Shown here piece after piece: positions 1-8,671 of a DNA stretch of 64,000 nucleotides; position 1 is the first letter of the stretch, and each line of letters starts with the position of its first letter. The stretch is from Doryteuthis pealeii (taxonomy: Eukaryota; Mollusca; Cephalopoda; Myopsida; Loliginidae). The DNA lies in the NCBI GenBank assembly GCA_023376005.1, contig CM042143.1:82992564-83056563 (forward strand), read 5' to 3'. The notes beneath the pieces are model-generated. The model did no database searches. It saw only the letters and a list, made by a program, of their open reading frames with translations, and was not told the DNA's origin. A program made the position numbers and the translations under genes.

Positions 1-280
1 CGCAAAGAAGAAGAGATCTAGTCTCATCTTTATACGATCGACTTGAATATGTGAGTAGCCTTGCACAAAACGCACAACAATAGCGCTAAAGGCTGCAGAT
101 TTGGATAGACCACCAGTATACTTGCGAAGGCGAAATTATAGAACGTATTACACTTCTTATAATGTATATATATAATAATATAATGTGAATTGAATTTTGT
201 TTCCTCAATATATATTATTAGTTACGTTATTTTTTTTTGATATTGTCAACACCAGACAATTTTAGCTCTATTTTGAGTTA
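1..280. other. Unclassified AT-rich sequence
   Basis: No frame of useful length and no repeat that I can match elsewhere in the window. Short TA-rich runs only. Confidence 0.5.
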
Positions 281-281
281 T

Positions 282-440
282 ACTAGCTTAAATGTAACGA
301 ACCATTATCCATACTTTGCAAAGCATCGCTCTGGTTAAAATGAGACCATCACCAAAAATTTGTCCAAGATGAAATGCAGATAGAGTAAATACTGATATTA
401 TCAAGTTGCTTTATGGACTTCCGCTCATATTACCTGGTTC
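282..440 (+). mobile_element. Possible degenerate 5' part of Helitron-like family G
   Basis: The words CATTATC, CTCTGGTTAAAA, ATGAGAC, TCCAAGATGAAATGC and a later 'tattatcaagttgct' occur in the same order as in the 5' half of the family G copy at 5194-5694. The match is patchy and neither terminus is present, so this may be an old truncated copy or a related family. Confidence 0.25.
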
Positions 441-1598
441 TTTAATTTTGGGTTTTTGGTTTTTTATTTTTGGTTTTTGGTTTTTTTTCTAAAAATGATG
501 AAAAAAATCTCCTAGTTTTATTGCAAAGTTGAGATTTCTGGTTATGTTTAAGCCAGACACAACAAATATTTCTAAGGAGAAAAAAAATTTCCTAATAAAC
601 CATAGGCACCTTATTTGGACATCAAATATAGGAAATAATACGACACCAAGTAAATCCTGAGAATTTGAGAAGACATTTCTTTAGAAAAAAATATCTAGCA
701 ACCCTTGTTGATCTATTTTCAGTTGACCATTTTTTTTAATGAAAAGTGTTGGTAACAGATCAGATTAAAGATCATGTGCTGGAAACCCATGAATAATCAA
801 CAATCTTTGCAAACAGGAGGGCAAGGTCTTGGACATTCCAAGTAATCCTATTACAAAGAAATCGTCTCCAAAATAAATGGCAATTGTCAACAACCAACAT
901 ACACACATTATAAGAGGGGAAAAAACAAAAAACAATCTTATTGAAGTCAGTTAGCCTACTGTTGTTTTTTAATAACAGCAGCTAAGTAGAGAATCTCAGC
1001 AGTGTCCAAGACAGGATCAAGAATGATCCATTCATGAATCAGGGTGATTTGGGTCATTTCCATTCCTTGAGTTCTGATTGGTTGCTTGACTGACACTGTG
1101 GAGTCTTATATATACTTTGTCATTTTGCAATGGACTTTTGTGGCATTTCGAGTTTGTATTGAGTTACAATCGCATGCTACCTTGTCTTCCCAGTTTCGAC
1201 AGGTAATTTGAAACTTATTCTTCATCTCCCCTTCCTCTCCCCCCCCCCCATTGCGTGGCGTATGGCCTTTGAGGGGGAATTAGTTCCTTTCGACCTGGCC
1301 GATTACAGGGGAGTAAATCTTGATAAAGCACGGGGTATTTTTGATGGCATTGGCTTTAGGGGTTTGGAGTGACACTGGGTGAGAGGCTTGGTCCCTAATG
1401 ATGTTACCATTCTTTTGGTTTGTGAAACATCCTCAAATATTGGTTTAGGGGGCTCAGAGGCAAAGCGCTAGGAATAGGGACAGGGCCACTGTGGCTTATT
1501 CTTCAAATCTTTGCTAACCTCTCCTTCTTAATTGGAAAACCTTTTGTAAATTCTGAGGACATATAAAATTTATCTCTAATAAAAAATATTTAGATTCA
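441..1598. other. Unclassified intergenic sequence
   Basis: T-rich tracts near 450-490 and 960, and a C-run at about 1241-1249. The stretch 1240-1500 is less AT-rich than its surroundings but holds no long frame, no splice-site-bounded exon that I would defend, and no match to other repeats in the window. Confidence 0.4.
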
Positions 1599-1928
1599 CT
1601 AGGTGGCTACCTGGCGTCGCCTGGGTAGAGGGGGTACTTTTAAAAAGTTAGTCTCACAGATCCATTATTACTTATCACAAGTTAGATCCTCACTGGATGC
1701 CCCATAAAATCCCCATGTAAATCTATAACAGTATAGTAAGAAATTTTAATTCAATAATTTACAATAAAAAAAAACAAAACAATATAAATGAGGCAATTAA
1801 TTCAATCAATCAACATCATATTTCAATTACCTTCTGTTATTATACAAATTTTAATTTTTAAATATCTTCCCAAATATAAATAAAATCTTCATTATTTTTG
1901 CTCAAAAACCAAGCCCTGGTGATAGTGA

Positions 1929-1973
<45 letters not shown>

Positions 1974-2073
1974 ATATATATTTACTTTGTCGTTAATTGT
2001 TTTATTTTCTAAGTTTCCTCTGAACATACACATATACACAACTGTCCTTTATATATGTATATGTTAATATAGA
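1599..2073 (-). mobile_element. Non-autonomous Helitron-like element, family E
   Basis: Read on the minus strand it starts A|TCTATATTAACATATAC with a GGACAGTTG block close behind. It ends in a hairpin (CTACCCAGGCG / CGCCAGGTAG) followed by CTAG and a host T (CTAG at 1599-1602 on the plus strand). That layout (5' TC, 3' hairpin plus CTRR, insertion between A and T, no target duplication) is the Helitron signature. Homologous copies are at 9246-9888, 42921-43377, 57387-57690, 57686-58077 and 60817-61144. No coding capacity. An internal (TA)n tract lies near 1931-1980. Classification is inferred from the ends. Confidence 0.6.
1931..1980. repeat. (TA)n microsatellite
   Basis: About 50 bp of near-perfect TA dinucleotide repeat inside the family E element. 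Confidence 0.95.
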
Positions 2074-2231
2074 TTAAACATGATGTATATGTGCATCTTT
2101 TGACGTACTGTGTCTACTCTAAACAAATCATAAAATCTAAGAAGTTCGTTTGGTGTTGGGGTTATGGGATCGGCCTGTCAGCTTGGCAGTCCGGTTTCAA
2201 ATCACGCACGGGGCGGTCTTCCGATCTATAG

Positions 2232-2273
2232 CTCTGCTGATGAGGCCTAATAGGCCGAAATGTACATACAGAG
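2232..2273 (+). ncRNA. Hammerhead ribozyme (type I), copy 1
   Basis: Stem I is CTCTG (2232-2236) with CAGAG (2269-2273), 5 of 5 pairs. The core CTGATGA is at 2237-2243. Stem II is GGCC-TAATA-GGCC (2244-2256). GAAA is at 2257-2260. Stem III is the palindrome TGTACA (2261-2266), then T-A with predicted cleavage after A2268. All invariant positions are present. A loopless 3-bp stem III is weak in one molecule but gives 6 bp between two molecules, as in known dimer-acting hammerheads of animal retroelements. Confidence 0.85.
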
Positions 2274-2603
2274 ATTGATTTTTCTCGATTTGTTTAGCCA
2301 TACATTTAATAGGTATTCCCGCCTAATTCATTATTAATTAATTAATTTTCAAAAATTAGGTACGACTCCAATTAAACACTTATTCTCCAAAAAATTATCG
2401 GCAAAAAGCCATTCTAAACAAACCTTGTTTACAACACTTACCACATCGTCGTGTAATAAAAGTCACTAGAAGAGGAATGTTAACCTACTCTAAACAAATC
2501 ATAAAATCTAAGAAGTTCGTTTGGTGTTGGGGTTATGGGATCGGCCTGTCAGCTTGGCAGTCCGGTTTCAAATCACGCACGGGGGCGGTCTTCCGATCTA
2601 TAG

Positions 2604-2645
2604 CTCTGCTGATGAGGCCTAATAGGCCGAAATGTACATACAGAG
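2604..2645 (+). ncRNA. Hammerhead ribozyme (type I), copy 2
   Basis: Same 42-nt sequence as copy 1, one repeat period downstream: CTCTG / CAGAG stem I, CTGATGA, GGCC-TAATA-GGCC, GAAA, TGTACA, T-A. Predicted cleavage is after the A at 2640. Confidence 0.85.
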
Positions 2646-2778
2646 ATTGATTTTTCTCGATTTGTTTAGCCATACATTTAATAGGTATTCCGCCTAATTC
2701 ATTATTAATTAATTAATTTTCAAAATTAGGTACGACTCCAATTAAACACTTATTCTCCATATATATATATATATATAT

Positions 2779-2845
2779 ACCAACCCCTCCACACGAGTAG
2801 GATGTGTCAAAAGCACAATTTCTTAAGCTGAGTTTAACAGATTTG
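2779..2845 (-). mobile_element. SINE family J, 3' fragment
   Basis: CAACCCCTCCACACGAG, 'aggatgtg' and 'caatttcttaag' match the equivalent end of the longer copies at 24908-25195 and 40737-40990. Only this end is present. Confidence 0.55.
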
Positions 2846-2861
2846 AAAAAATTACCAGAAT

Positions 2862-2891
2862 GTACAAATATGTCATATAACATGGAGGAGA

Positions 2892-2937
<46 letters not shown>

Positions 2938-3044
2938 TCTCCTCCATGTTATATGTCATATAACATGGAGGAGAGATATATATATATATATATAATATAT
3001 ATATATAATATATATATAATATTATATGTCATATACATGAGAGA

Positions 3045-3079
<35 letters not shown>

Positions 3080-3111
3080 CTCCTCCATGTTATATGACAT
3101 ATTTGTACATT
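2862..3111. repeat. Nested palindromes with (TA)n loops
   Basis: ACATGGAGGAGAGA and its complement TCTCTCCTCCATGT alternate around three (TA)n tracts. The outer arms ATGTACAAATATGTC (about 2861) and GACATATTTGTACAT (about 3111) close the whole block. Long hairpins result. The short frames here are microsatellite translations. Confidence 0.7.
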
Positions 3112-3484
3112 CTGGTCATTTTTTTAACCAAAAAGCAGCTCAACAAATGAAGGTAAAATAATAACTCTGGGAAAATTGTTACTTAGAAAAAAAAAACCCA
3201 CTGGTAAACCTTATTTGGTAAAATACACCCTTTTAAACTTAAAACTGGTTTTTTTTTAATGTTTTTTGGGTATCTCAAAGAAACTTACCCTAAAATGCAG
3301 GTTGTTTTTTTGGTTTTTGTCACTCCCAGTATTAAACAGACTCACTCTTGTGTTTGACCACCTCTCACACCTACAGTAAGAGTTCCCATGATTGGCCTTT
3401 TGTTGTTAGTCACACAACTGGTCACTAGGATCACTGGTGATGGGAAGCACCCATTACATTGCACAGGGGCATAGACATAGATAT
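3112..3484. other. Unclassified AT-rich sequence
   Basis: Poly-T and poly-A tracts. No repeat or gene recognised. Confidence 0.4.
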
Positions 3485-3486
3485 AT

Positions 3487-3560
3487 ATCCTGGATGGGGC
3501 TGTTTGCATTTCACATAGTGCTGATACCCTTGGGAAAGGTATGAATCCAACTACTCTTTC
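3487..3560 (+). mobile_element. SINE central-domain fragment (family J type)
   Basis: Contains 'cacatagtgctgatac', CCCTTGGGAAAGGTATG and 'aatcc'. The same words occur in SINE J and SINE A copies. No tRNA-like head or tail is seen. Confidence 0.5.
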
Positions 3561-3581
3561 TCAAAGGCAAATAGTAGAGCA

Positions 3582-3909
3582 GACGCGCGTCTGAGATTGC
3601 TTTATATACGCTCCCCAATTTTCGGGTTGTGCACTCTGTTTAGAAGGGACTAATTGCGAAAATTCACCGCTTCGGCGAAAAGCTAGTCTCACTTTTTTAC
3701 AAGTTAGAGACTTCTGGTGAGTTTATTTCCGGTTTAGGAAATATAGCGATTATTCTGCCTTCTATTCTAGGCAGCTGCTTGTGGACCCATCGGTAAGAGA
3801 CTTGACGAGCGAAAGTTCGTTTGGGTCTCGAACACGACCAGAGGTAGCTGCTGAAAAATAAGTCATAGCTGCACTGATGAGGGGTAAACCCCGAAACGCG
3901 CGTCTGTAG
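3582..3909 (+). repeat. Second hammerhead-bearing unit (retrozyme- or Penelope-LTR-like)
   Basis: A 313-nt segment lies between two copies of the cleavage-site motif ACGCGCGTC^TG (cuts predicted at 3591/3592 and 3904/3905). The second copy belongs to a full hammerhead; the first keeps only the 3' half of one. The unit is richer in G+C than its flanks and unrelated in sequence to the 2.1-2.75 kb repeat. One monomer plus a partial next one is what a truncated retrozyme dimer or a Penelope-like terminal repeat would leave. Confidence 0.65.
3869..3909 (+). ncRNA. Hammerhead ribozyme (type I) with CGCGCG stem III
   Basis: Stem I is CTGCA (3869-3873) with TGTAG (3905-3909), 5 pairs including one G-U. 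CTGATGA is at 3874-3880. Stem II is GGGG-TAAA-CCCC (3881-3892). GAAA is at 3893-3896. Stem III is the palindrome CGCGCG (3897-3902), then T-C with predicted cleavage after C3904. All core nucleotides match. The self-complementary stem III again favours a dimer. Confidence 0.85.
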
Positions 3910-3938
3910 ATTTCTTTATATATATATATATATATATA

Positions 3939-4169
3939 CAGATGCTGATAGGTATGCATACTGCATCAGTAAAATCATATCCATGCATCCCAGTGTTTTT
4001 TGTTTTTCTTCCCTCACCATTTCAAGCTAACAGTAAATACATTTCAATAGTTTTTTTAGAAATCGATTACACAGGATAGGTTACAGAGTAGGAGTTATAC
4101 GGCTTTAGTTGGGACCCATAAATTTTCTCCGGGAACTCTTTCAAAGCAAATATGTGCTACCAGCATAAC
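3939..4169 (+). mobile_element. hAT-like MITE, family M, copy 1
   Basis: Starts CAGATGCTGATAGG and ends near CTACCAGCATAACT. It is homologous over its length, in opposite orientation, to the copy at 9262-9538, whose ends are clear inverted repeats. The right end here has decayed, so the exact border is uncertain. It sits between two (TA)n tracts. No coding capacity. Confidence 0.6.
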
Positions 4170-4192
4170 TTTATATATATATATATATATAT

Positions 4193-4772
4193 ATTGTAAA
4201 ATATTGAATTTCTTAAAAAGAAAAAATAGGGAACCCTTATATCTTAATTTTAATTTTTTTATTTATTTATTTTTTTTTTTGGTCAATCTCTTCAGAGAAA
4301 TTCACTTGACAAATGTTGAAAGACGCACAAATTGGATAATAACCGAACAAATCAAGGGAGGAGGAAAGGGGAAAAAAATTAATAATAAAATAAATAAATA
4401 AATAAATAAACCCACGTCTTCTCCCCCTCCTCACATTACGAACCATGTGAGGGGGTTCTAGTACTTCTTCCACCATGCAAAATGTTCAAGTTGAAAGGAT
4501 GTTTTGTTTCAAATAATAATAGTTTGTGGAAAGTCTTTTTTTTTTGGTGCACAAAGTAGGCTGGTATTTGGAAATATATAGGTCCTCCATCACAATAAGT
4601 TGAAGTTCGTTGCTAGATGTACCAAGGATGGAAAACATTGCTGTGCTGTAAGCACAGGCACAAGTTGGATTATCTAATAAATGACGTGCAATGGCAGATG
4701 TGGAGTTGTTGCCAGCTAGATATAAGGGTTCCCTATTTTTTCTTTTTAAGAAATTCAATATTTTACAATGTA
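4193..4772. mobile_element. TIR element of unknown family (about 580 bp)
   Basis: The left arm (4193-4244) starts ATTGTAAAATATTG and the right arm (4721-4772) ends CAATATTTTACAAT. The arms are about 50 bp and nearly perfect inverted complements, both containing AATAGGGAACCC. The interior has A-rich runs and (TAAA)n but no transposase. I see no clear target duplication beyond TA/AT bases. Probably a non-autonomous DNA transposon. Confidence 0.6.
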
Positions 4773-4907
4773 TACGCTTTTTTGCTCTTTAATAAAATTC
4801 TGTACCTACAAAAAACTTTTTATATATATATAAGTTTACGGTGCCTAATTACTGACAGTTACTTACCTATGTGATCTTCAGACCAGTAGAACTATCAAGA
4901 CCTATGT

Positions 4908-4985
4908 AGAGAGAATAGTTGGATTCATACCTTTCCCAAGTGTATTAGTGCTATGTGACATGCAAATAGCCATGTCCAGGATCAG
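4908..4985 (-). mobile_element. SINE central-domain fragment (family J type)
   Basis: Contains 'ggattcatacctttccc' and 'tagtgctatgtga', with 'catgtccagga' as the following word. Same order as in the minus-strand J copies at 24.9-25.2 and 40.7-41.0 kb. Confidence 0.5.
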
Positions 4986-5193
4986 TATAGTATCTGTATA
5001 CTCTAACTTGATATTTTCAAGTTTAACTTACAGTATTGTTGAAGGGGCAGAATATTGGTGAGATAGATATGTCACTTGTTTGACCCCCAGGGCAGACATT
5101 TGAATCAGGGCAGGGATTCACTTGTTAATTGTTTGCTTTAGTGAGACAGAATTGGCAGTGAGACAGAGAAATAAAGAAGCAGTCATTCTGTTC

Positions 5194-5694
5194 ATCTATA
5201 TATTAACACTCGTACTCCTTAATTGTACAACCATTATCATCTTGTAACACCCTCTGGCTAAAAATGAGACTGACCATATAATCCAAGATGAAATGCAAAA
5301 AATGTAGATCCTCATTATCTGGCGTTGCTTATCTGCTGAATTCTTATTTCTTATGAGTTGTCACCTCAGCTAGATAATGGACCATCCCGTTTTTATTATA
5401 AAGAAAGAAAGGGAAGTAAAGAGGCATGCTACACAGAAAAGAATATAAGAAAGAAGAAAGAAAGAGTAGGGGAAATATATAGAGAGGGGGTGAGTGTACG
5501 GAAGCAATAACGCTAATCTAATCTGTTTCAATATAAACATAATGAAAAGAAGGAAAGAAAGAAAAAAGTGAGATAGTTAAATCAAGATTATTATACTTTT
5601 TACATATTGAATTATTTCGTAATAGCTCTTAAGTAAACATATCAAATATAATAATTACATTATCATACTGTGGTATATCCACAGGTCCTGCTAA
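5194..5694 (+). mobile_element. Non-autonomous Helitron-like element, family G
   Basis: Starts A|TCTATATATTAACAC. Ends in a hairpin (TGTGGTATATCCACA), GGTCCTG, then CTAA at 5691-5694 and a host T. CTAA satisfies the CTRR rule. Length 501 bp. A GA-rich middle (AAAGAAAGGGAAG) is seen in every copy. Other copies: 25809-26230 (-), 33350-33505 (- fragment), 39527-40085 (+), 47932-48685 (+, interrupted by a SINE) and 53992-54493 (-). No protein coded. Confidence 0.65.
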
Positions 5695-5739
5695 TTATTT
5701 CATTATTACTTATGATAATCAACAAGACAGATCAAACAC

Positions 5740-5862
5740 TTTGTGTAGTGTAGTGGTTAGCAAGCTAGGCTAACTATTCTTAGTGAATTTGATTTTCACT
5801 GGGTGCTCCATATATCTAGCCTTGAGCCAAACTAGGCTCAGCTTAGTAAATTATGACAAGAC
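5740..5862 (+). mobile_element. tRNA-derived SINE, family D
   Basis: TGTAGTGTAGTGGTTAGCAA resembles a tRNA A-box region and 'gaatttgattttcac' a decayed B-box. A CTAGCCTTGAG-type block follows. The copy at 41515-41640 has the same order of motifs. Confidence 0.5.
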
Positions 5863-6245
5863 TAATAAACCAATCCCTGAGATATCTTTCATTTCACTTT
5901 TTTTTATCATTGTTGATCTTTTTTTTCTTTTTAATTTATTGGAATTGGTTTAAACATTGAAATATTTATTGTGAAAAGAAAAGGAAACTTGTCTAATCCA
6001 TTTAAATTCAAATCAATCACTTGAGACTTTTGAGTGCTTTTTATTTGATATTTATTAATATTAATGTTTAGAATCCAAGATAACTAAAAAAAAAAAGTTC
6101 CTTTCAGGTTTAAAAAAAAAATTAGATATAACATATTCAATCAAGATTTAATTATGTTCTCCTATATATCAAACAAAACTCTGTAAATACCTAAAGAATG
6201 ATTACTGAGTAAATCTATCAATTGATATAAAAGAGGAGAAAAGTA
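5863..6245. other. Unclassified AT-rich sequence
   Basis: Poly-A and poly-T tracts. No repeat or gene recognised. Confidence 0.4.
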
Positions 6246-6248
6246 ATG

Positions 6249-6277
6249 TTATATATATATATATATATAAACTGTCA

Positions 6278-6366
<89 letters not shown>

Positions 6367-6370
6367 TCAG

Positions 6371-6402
<32 letters not shown>

Positions 6403-6437
6403 AAACTGTCAGTATATATATATATATATATATATAT
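6249..6437. repeat. (TA)n array punctuated by AACTGTCAG
   Basis: Four AACTGTCAG words separate TA tracts of different length. This looks like repeated duplication of a TA-plus-word unit rather than simple slippage. Confidence 0.8.
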
Positions 6438-6441
6438 GATT

Positions 6442-6535
6442 GTTCTATCCTATTGCTCTTTTGGCAAACCCCCAACCCTATATGCTAGAAGGCAGTGACT
6501 GAGGGTTTTTGTGTCCTGGTTATGACAACCTGCAT
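6442..6535 (+). mobile_element. SINE-like family B fragment
   Basis: Matches the part of family B that reads CCTATTGC...GCTAGAAGGCAGTG...GTCCTGG. Both ends missing. Confidence 0.5.
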
Positions 6536-6632
6536 CTATTAGATTCATTAAATGTTACCGATATTCAGAATATCTTTGCAGTTCTTTTGGATAGATGGCA
6601 GTATATGACAGGTTCAAATAGTTGCAAAGAAA

Positions 6633-6636
<4 letters not shown>

Positions 6637-6664
<28 letters not shown>
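6637..6664. repeat. (TA)n microsatellite
   Basis: Perfect TA run. Confidence 0.9.
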
Positions 6665-6667
<3 letters not shown>

Positions 6668-6808
6668 ATATGTATAAGTATTAACTTACCGGTGGGTATA
6701 AGAACGATCGTTGGCAGCGCACAATATCCAGAGGTTAAGGTTGAGAAAAAACAAATACAAAGTGCTCAATACAATGTAGAGCATAAATTTATTTTAAGAA
6801 TGGAAAGG

Positions 6809-6851
6809 AGTAACCTACTCGTGTTTCATCGATTGATTCTTCAGGGTTACT
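6809..6851 (-). ncRNA. Hammerhead-type ribozyme motif
   Basis: On the minus strand: stem I AGTAACC with GGTTACT (7 of 7 pairs), CTGAAGA (allowed, since core position 7 is variable), stem II ATC-AATC-GAT, GAAA, a minimal stem III (CACGAG) and T-A before the second stem I strand. The A-T closing pair of stem II instead of G-C, and the one-pair stem III, make activity less sure than at 2.2 or 3.9 kb. The perfect stem I at exactly the required distance argues against chance. Confidence 0.6.
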
Positions 6852-6916
6852 TTAAATTAATCGAGTTTACGATTAATCTTAGGTGTTATAAACATGCCCG
6901 TTGGAATGGGACTTTT

Positions 6917-6918
<2 letters not shown>

Positions 6919-6961
<43 letters not shown>
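6919..6961. repeat. (TA)n microsatellite between short inverted words
   Basis: TA run flanked by CTTTTGG and CCAAAAG, giving a short hairpin stem. Confidence 0.85.
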
Positions 6962-6962
<1 letters not shown>

Positions 6963-7144
6963 AAAAGCAAAGTTACAAAAGTTGAAATTTTTACTGGGCA
7001 TTTAAATTTTCTTTGGGTTTTAATTATTTTCCCATATGGTCTAAGCCTGTGGTATTTCTTGGGGGCAGGGATTTACATTTTGATTTTTCATTCAGATTTT
7101 TAATTAATTTTCATTTCATTCCTGGGTTATTTATTCACACCAAC

Positions 7145-7400
7145 CCTAATTGGTGGTTTTCAAGGAAAATCTGAATGACAGCAAGTCTCCTCCAGTCTCC
7201 AGGAATCTTCTCAGTATTCTAGCTGATTTTAACAGTGCTGTGGTCTGGATACTCTCAGTTCTTCCTATGATCTCCAATTCTACCAGTGTCTTTTCCAGGC
7301 CTTTGAGGACTGTTCCAAGGGTACCAACTACAAGTGTTATAAATGTTATACAGCTTTTTCAGCTCTCTGGTAAGATCCAATCATTATTATTTTGCTCCAT
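7145..7400 (-). pseudogene. LINE ORF C-terminus fragment, copy 1
   Basis: The minus strand translates to a stretch containing VVGTLGTVLKGLEKTL and then IQTTALLKSARILRRFLE and ETGGDLLS. This resembles the end of the open frame of non-LTR retrotransposons I associate with the R2/R4-like (restriction-like endonuclease) group (consensus-like words: GALG, QKTALLGTARILR). It is a 3' fragment with no reverse-transcriptase core. The family name is from memory of the motif, not from a search. Confidence 0.5.
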
Positions 7401-7429
7401 TAGAGTTTATCACACCTGCCTTAGACGGT

Positions 7430-7570
7430 GGTTCACTGGAGGCTAAGTGACACCAAGTCTCCTCAGGTCTGCTGGACTCTTCTGGGTATTCTAGCCAATC
7501 TTAATAATACTTTAGTTTAAATAGTCTCAATTCTTCATCTGATATCCAGTTTTTCACACCAGTGTTAGCT
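7430..7570 (-). pseudogene. LINE ORF C-terminus fragment, copy 2 (decayed)
   Basis: Same nucleotide words as copies 1 and 3 (GGTTCACTGGAGGCTAAGTGA, 'aagtctcct', 'gggtattctagccaat') but frame-broken and shorter. Confidence 0.45.
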
Positions 7571-7670
7571 GATGGTCTCTAAAAAATAACCCAAAATTCA
7601 GCAGCAAATTATGCAGTCTCTTTCCCTTTTCTCAACAATTATTATTATTATTATGTGGTTTTTCACACCT

Positions 7671-7925
7671 GCCTAAGCTAGTGGTTCACTGGAGGCTGAG
7701 TGACAGCAAGTCTCCTGTAGTCTCCAGGACTCTTCTGAGTATTCTAGCTGATTTTAATAGTGTTGTTGTTTGGATGGTCTCAATTCTTCTCCGGATTTCC
7801 AATTCTTCCAAATTCTTTTCCAAACTCATGGGAACCGTTCCAAGGGCTCCAATTACAATTTGCGTGGCCTTTACTTTCATGTTCCTCAGTTTTTTTTATT
7901 TCTCTGGCCGGGTCCAAGTATTTAT
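7671..7925 (-). pseudogene. LINE ORF C-terminus fragment, copy 3
   Basis: Minus strand open frame at 7686-7880 with VIGALGTVPMSLEKNLEELE, then RIETIQTT, LLKSARILRRVLE and GDLLSLSL. Upstream on the minus strand, YLDPAREIKK is readable in another frame, so there is at least one frameshift. This is the best preserved of four copies in tandem, each near a (TTA)n tract that may be its old 3' tail. Confidence 0.55.
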
Positions 7926-7931
7926 TACTAT

Positions 7932-7952
7932 TATTATTATTATTATTATTAT
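7932..7952. repeat. (TTA)n microsatellite
   Basis: Trinucleotide run between LINE fragments. The complement is (TAA)n, a plausible LINE 3' tail. Confidence 0.85.
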
Positions 7953-7959
7953 TTCACAC

Positions 7960-8100
7960 TTTGAGTTTTTCACACCAGCATTAACTGAAGGTCTTTCAAT
8001 GAAGTCTGGTCTCCAGGACTCTTCTGAGTATTCTAGCCAATTTTAACAATGCTGTTGTCTGGGTGGTCTCAATTTTTCCTTTGTTTTCCAGTTTGTTTTC
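7960..8100 (-). pseudogene. LINE ORF C-terminus fragment, copy 4 (decayed)
   Basis: 'ctggtctccaggactcttct' and 'gagtattctagccaatttta' match copies 2 and 3. It ends at another (TTA)n tract, 8106-8144. Confidence 0.45.
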
Positions 8101-8105
8101 TAGTC

Positions 8106-8144
<39 letters not shown>
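8106..8144. repeat. (TTA)n microsatellite
   Basis: About 13 perfect TTA units. Confidence 0.95.
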
Positions 8145-8147
<3 letters not shown>

Positions 8148-8149
8148 CT

Positions 8150-8610
8150 TAAAGGTTGTCTTTAATGGCCATTAAGTTTGATGTCAATTTATAAAATTTA
8201 TTTGATAATTAATTGCAAATAATAAATAAAAGGATGTATTTTATAATTAGCATTTAATAATAATCTTCCTTTTTGAAAAAAAAACTATTATGCTTGGTGG
8301 AGGTAAGTGCAAACAATGACACCATTAATATCAAGTTGTAAAATCGATTGAAAATTGTTTTTATTCTTTAAATCTCTTGTCTTTTAATACAATTTGACTT
8401 AACTGCAAAATAATGCAAATTTTCTTTGTTGAGTTATTCTGGCCAAACACTGTCAATTTTTTTTTCTGAATCCTCTTAAGTGCATTCCTAAATCAAAATT
8501 GTAGTGAATATAACAACACTGAATGAATCAATCTTATAGGATAGTGTTTTATTTTTGTCTCAATATTTCGCAATACTAGTAAAAATAGATGCACACGAGA
8601 AAAAAACATT
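8150..8610. other. Unclassified AT-rich sequence
   Basis: Nothing recognised apart from A and T runs. Confidence 0.4.
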
Positions 8611-8611
8611 T

Positions 8612-8616
<5 letters not shown>

Positions 8617-8667
<51 letters not shown>
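8617..8667. repeat. (TC)n microsatellite
   Basis: About 50 bp of CT repeat, then TCCATCTCTATTCTCTCTC. Confidence 0.95.

Positions 8668-8671
<4 letters not shown>

Larger units (their letters stand above)
2114..2757 (+). repeat. Tandem hammerhead-bearing repeat (retrozyme-like), two copies
   Basis: Two head-to-tail copies of a repeat start at 2114 and 2485 (period 371-372 bp) and end near 2386 and 2757. They are nearly identical, with single-base indels such as an extra G in the G-run of copy 2. Each carries one complete hammerhead ribozyme core (2232-2273 and 2604-2645). Tandem units of a few hundred bases, one type I hammerhead per unit and no coding potential are the known features of small retrozymes, which are copied through circular RNA. 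Cleavage at the two sites would release one 371-372-nt monomer. The repeat ends in a (TA)n tract and a SINE J tail. Confidence 0.75.

Noticed and set aside
2804..3150. Frames rich in YIYIYIY
   Set aside because: Translation of (TA)n; no start context and no conservation expected.
4486..4758. 90-codon minus frame sharing its first residues with a plus frame at 4204
   Set aside because: The shared start MNFLKRKNREPLYL comes from the terminal inverted repeats of the 4193-4772 element, not from paralogous genes.
6509..6985. 158-codon frame (+)
   Set aside because: Crosses a family B fragment, a hammerhead motif and two (TA)n tracts; not a protein.
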